Part shown: positions 53,039 through 55,777 of the stretch, one piece after another
Layout: the number at the start of each line of letters is the position of its first letter
Numbering within the stretch: position 1 is the stretch's first letter
Origin: Desulfobacteraceae bacterium
Lineage (GTDB): Bacteria; Desulfobacterota; Desulfobacteria; Desulfobacterales; Desulfobacteraceae
Reading direction: 5' to 3'
DNA: 55,777 nucleotides
NCBI GenBank assembly: GCA_016744295.1
Contig: JADGEQ010000044.1
Location: 1 to 55,777, forward strand
Made by a program: the position numbers and the translations under genes
Notes under the pieces: generated by a model
Told to the model about the DNA's origin: nothing
The model's input: the letters and a program-made list of their open reading frames with translations, nothing else
Database searches by the model: none

Positions 53039-53740
53039 ATGAACTCCCCTTCCACCGCCAAAACAATTCTGATTATAGATGATGATCCGGACATTGTTCA
53101 AACCATCAAAGCAAACCTGACCCTTGACGGCTATGAGATCATTTCTTCCACCACCGGCTTTCAAGGAATTGATCTTGCAAAGGAATACCGGCCGGATCTC
53201 ATCCTTTTGGACCTGAACCTGCCGGATCTGGATGGCATCTCCATTTGTGAAATCTTAAGAAAAGAGTTTGATTTTCCCATCATCATGCTCACGGCCAGGG
53301 ATACCCTGTCCGACAAGGTGCTGGGCTTAAAAAGCGGGGCAGATGATTATATGGTAAAACCCTTCGAGTACCTGGAACTTTCCGCCAGAATCACGGCATT
53401 GTTCAACCGATTTGACAGAAGCATGATCCAGGAAAAACAACAGATTCAGGATCTTGAAATCAACCACAAGACCCGGCAGATTACCATCAAGGGGAGCACA
53501 GTCAAACTTACCAAAACTGAATTCATGCTTTTGGAACTATTTATCTCCAACCCGGACCAGAGCCTTGCCAGACCCTTTATTGAAAAACAGATCTGGTGGG
53601 AATCCCAGCTTTACTCCCATTCCCGGGCCCTGGATGTCCATATCCAGCGTTTGAGGAAAAAGATAGAGAAGCAGCCGGAGACCCCGACCCTGATAACAAC
53701 CATTGCCGGGGTGGGCTATCGGTTCAACAGCCAAAGTTAA
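53039..53740 (+). CDS. OmpR/PhoB-family response regulator
   Basis: This 233-residue regulator has a receiver domain (DDDP at 14-17, phospho-acceptor D58 in LLDLNLPDLDG, lysine in MVKPF) and a winged-helix DNA-binding domain (LTKTEFMLLELF; VDVHIQRLRKKI-like LDVHIQRLRKKIE). Spacing shows co-transcription with the kinase. It likely acts on the divergent redox genes, which is inference. Confidence 0.93.
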   Translation: MNSPSTAKTILIIDDDPDIVQTIKANLTLDGYEIISSTTGFQGIDLAKEYRPDLILLDLNLPDLDGISICEILRKEFDFPIIMLTARDTLSDKVLGLKSGADDYMVKPFEYLELSARITALFNRFDRSMIQEKQQIQDLEINHKTRQITIKGSTVKLTKTEFMLLELFISNPDQSLARPFIEKQIWWESQLYSHSRALDVHIQRLRKKIEKQPETPTLITTIAGVGYRFNSQS

Positions 53741-53832
53741 GGAGCACAGCGGGTATGAGGCTGGGGGCAGAACAAATTATCCCCGGGATGCTAACCACAG
53801 AGATTGCAACCAGGGGATAATTTTTCCAAAAC

Positions 53833-53880
53833 AGACAAAAGGTTCTTGAGACACTTTTGTCTTTAAACTGCTGTTTTTTT
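53833..53880. terminator. Bidirectional terminator candidate
   Basis: A 9-bp perfect stem (AGACAAAAG at 53833-53841, complement 53854-53862) with a 12-nt loop is followed after 10 bp by a T run. It lies between two convergent genes. Confidence 0.5.
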
Positions 53881-53894
53881 AAAATACTGTTTCT

Positions 53895-54335
53895 TTAAAA
53901 TTTCTCGCACAAGGCCCTGGCATATTGCTGACAGGCTTTTGAACCTTCATCTGTCCCCATCATCTCTTCTGTCAGGTTTAAGGGACCCAACTCTGACACA
54001 TCCATTTTAAATACATGCTGCATGGTTTCGTAAATCATGGGAGCGGCTTCCCCACTGTGGGTGTGGGACCCAAACGCCCCTCCCATTTTTCCGGTTAAAT
54101 TGGCGTTTGCAGCTAAAAAAAGAAATTGTTTCATTCCGCCTGTCATATCCTTATGATAGGTGGGGCACCCAAAAAGATACCCGTCAAACCCGGACAAATC
54201 TGTCTCTTTTTTGATGGCCGATATTTTAATCACCTGGGTTTCATTTCCAGACATCCGAATACCTTCAGCCAGATAATTCGCCATTTTGTCAGTGGTGCCG
54301 GCTCTGCTGGTGTACGCAATCAATACTTTTTTCAT
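53895..54335 (-). CDS. Flavodoxin-fold protein
   Basis: This 146-residue protein starts KKVLIAYTSRAGTTDKMANY, with the FMN phosphate loop TSRAGTTDKMA, and has GFDGYLFGCPTYHKDM and GAFGSHTHSGEA. It resembles flavodoxins/FprA-type domains without the diiron part. It could carry electrons. It is convergent with the response regulator gene. Confidence 0.85.
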   Translation of the reverse strand: MKKVLIAYTSRAGTTDKMANYLAEGIRMSGNETQVIKISAIKKETDLSGFDGYLFGCPTYHKDMTGGMKQFLFLAANANLTGKMGGAFGSHTHSGEAAPMIYETMQHVFKMDVSELGPLNLTEEMMGTDEGSKACQQYARALCEKF

Positions 54336-54540
54336 CTTTGCCTCTCATAATTCCTGATTAAAAGAAAATCTCCATTTGAACTTAAAAACACCTGGAATTG
54401 GATATAGCATAAATGATGCCATCGCTCTTTTGCCGAGGAAAATTATTTACAGGTGCTGGGTTGCTTTCTGTCCATATCATGAATAATGTTGACTTGGCAC
54501 CTCCTGTCAACCAATGGAAAAAGAATGAGGTCTAAGAAAA

Positions 54541-55566
54541 ATGAAATATATTGGTATGGTTCTGATATCAGCCCTTTTATTCGGCGCATCCACTCCCCTT
54601 GGAAAGATATTGTTGGACAGCCTGCCCCCCTTTCTGCTTGCCGGACTCCTTTATTTGGGGGCTGCCATGGGGGTGCTTCCCTTTGCCCGGGAAAAGCGAA
54701 ACAGGATATCCCTTTGTGCCATGGGCACAAAAAACATCTGGCGATTGGTCGGGGCCATTGGCTTTGGGGGTATTATCGGGCCGGTATTGCTGCTTTTCGG
54801 ATTAAAAATTGCCCCTGCGGCTTCCGTTGCCATGTGGCTCAACCTGGAATTGGTGGCAACTGCCCTCCTGGGATACATCCTATTTCAAGACCATTTGGGT
54901 GTCTATGGATGGCTGGGGGTGATAGGAACCATTGGCGCATCCCTTTTGTTGTCCTGGCAGGAAGGTGCCGGCGGTTTTCAGGCATTGCTGTTTTTAGGAG
55001 GCGCCAGTTTCTGCTGGGGACTGGATAACCACCTGACAGCAATCATCGATGGGATTACTCCGACCCAAAGCACCTTTTGGAAGGGTATGGCAGCTGGTAC
55101 AACCAACATTGTTATCAGTTTTTTATTTGAATCCTGGAAGATTGACATCAGATTGATCCCTGCGGCAATTATTGTGGGGGTTTTTGCCTATGGCTTCAGC
55201 ATCAGTTTGTATATCCTGGCAGCCCAGAACCTGGGCGCCACCCGGGGACAGATGATTTTTTCCTGTGCTCCCTTTTTCGGGGTATTGTTATCGGTGCTGC
55301 TGCTGGGCGAACACATTTCCAGCCTGCAGATTGCAGCCGCCGGAATACTGATCCTTTCCCTGGTCATTTTGTTCCGGGATCAGCATGGCCATGCCCACGC
55401 CCACGACCCTGCCTACCATAAACATGGTCACCGGCATGATGACGACCACCATGAACATCATCTGACCGAAAATATGCAAAAAACACATACCCATTGGCAT
55501 CAGCACAAGCCTGTTTGCCACAGCCACCCCCACTGGCCGGACTTACACCACCGGCACAACCATTAA
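54541..55566 (+). CDS. EamA-family transporter with histidine-rich tail
   Basis: Residues 1-280 form ten hydrophobic helices of the EamA/DMT superfamily (SALLFGASTPLGKILLDSLP; the late LSVLLLGEHISSLQIAAAGI). Residues 281-341 hold 23 histidines among 61 residues (HGHAHAHD, HKHGHRHDDDHHEHH), with a lone cysteine. Such tails bind nickel, zinc or cobalt, so metal export is plausible. The family also exports amino acids. The ATG follows TGAGGTCTAAGAAAA. Confidence 0.9.
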   Translation: MKYIGMVLISALLFGASTPLGKILLDSLPPFLLAGLLYLGAAMGVLPFAREKRNRISLCAMGTKNIWRLVGAIGFGGIIGPVLLLFGLKIAPAASVAMWLNLELVATALLGYILFQDHLGVYGWLGVIGTIGASLLLSWQEGAGGFQALLFLGGASFCWGLDNHLTAIIDGITPTQSTFWKGMAAGTTNIVISFLFESWKIDIRLIPAAIIVGVFAYGFSISLYILAAQNLGATRGQMIFSCAPFFGVLLSVLLLGEHISSLQIAAAGILILSLVILFRDQHGHAHAHDPAYHKHGHRHDDDHHEHHLTENMQKTHTHWHQHKPVCHSHPHWPDLHHRHNH

Positions 55567-55680
55567 CCCTTTTTTAATATCGCCAATTTTTTGTATTGCC
55601 CCCGAAGTTTTATCCCAACCGCCTCCATAGCCTATACGGATATACTGATCGATCCGACACCTGGGCACCCGATATTCTGA

Positions 55681-55777
55681 CCCCAATCCACCATCAAAAA
55701 AAATAAAAAACCCCGTTGTGCTTGATGGATCAAGCAGATAGAATATTTGTGCAACCAAAAAACTATCATCAACGAGG
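55681..55777. repeat. Right copy of 97-bp terminal inverted repeat
   Basis: This is the exact reverse complement of 2-98 and reaches the last base of the window. Identity ends at 55681. The 114 bases before it (55567-55680) hold a minus-strand frame with no ribosome-binding site; no gene is called. Confidence 0.95.

Noticed and set aside
55543..55758. 71-codon frame at the right end
   Set aside because: It overlaps the transporter's 3' end, has no ribosome-binding site and runs into the terminal repeat.
1..55777. tRNA genes, CRISPR arrays, insertion sequences
   Set aside because: No T-loop pattern with matching acceptor stem, no regularly spaced repeats and no transposase motif were seen by eye; a covariance search would be decisive for tRNAs.

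Overview
The window reads as chromosome of an anaerobic, selenocysteine-using deltaproteobacterium, most likely Desulfobacterota of the Desulfobacteraceae type. This is inferred from HdrB/HdrC-like proteins, NifU/NifS, rubrerythrin, a type II rubredoxin, a DVU0772-like protein and two genes whose in-frame UGA is best read as selenocysteine. No sulfate-reduction gene is present, so that metabolism is not shown directly. No tRNA, rRNA, CRISPR array or intact insertion sequence was seen.

Layout. The two ends (2-98 and 55681-55777) are a perfect 97-bp inverted repeat. Next to the left copy lies a decayed potassium-channel RCK gene (246-809). From 843 to 11111 there is a minus-strand defence island: type I restriction-modification (hsdR-hsdM-hsdS), a Schlafen/AlbA_2 ATPase-fold protein, and a Septu-like AAA ATPase plus HNH nuclease pair. 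A 1.2-kb gene-poor stretch with inverted repeats and a gene remnant follows. From 12369 to 21505 come acyl-CoA metabolism genes (two CoA-transferase family proteins, one fused to a GNAT domain, and an AMP-forming acyl-CoA synthetase), a tRNA-dihydrouridine synthase, an old-yellow-enzyme-type flavoprotein and its MerR-family neighbour. Between the MerR gene and 22139 sits a 52-residue membrane selenoprotein candidate.

From 22139 to 34021 there are mostly single genes: a YbaK-like deacylase, a DUF3089 lipoprotein, FmdB, a trypsin-like protease, UspA, an alpha/beta hydrolase, an MFS exporter, DUF1848, DusB and QueF. From 34133 to 38350 runs a compact minus-strand operon (hisI-hisG-aminotransferase-engB-era-HNH). 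From 38568 to 41805 lies nifU-nifS-hdrC-hdrB, then sfsA with TIGR02757, and proC.

From 45399 to 53740 there is a redox-stress region. The minus strand carries a rubredoxin-like protein, a Cys-rich protein, a type II rubredoxin, a selenocysteine rhodanese fused to a ferritin-like domain, an NDH-2-like flavoprotein, a VTT-domain/disulfide-reductase fusion, a ferredoxin and rubrerythrin. It is divergent from a haem-motif histidine kinase and its OmpR-type regulator. The right end holds a flavodoxin-fold protein and an EamA transporter with a histidine-rich tail.

Together the genes suggest three themes: phage defence, fatty/organic acid activation, and an oxygen/sulfur redox module that appears to rely on selenocysteine.
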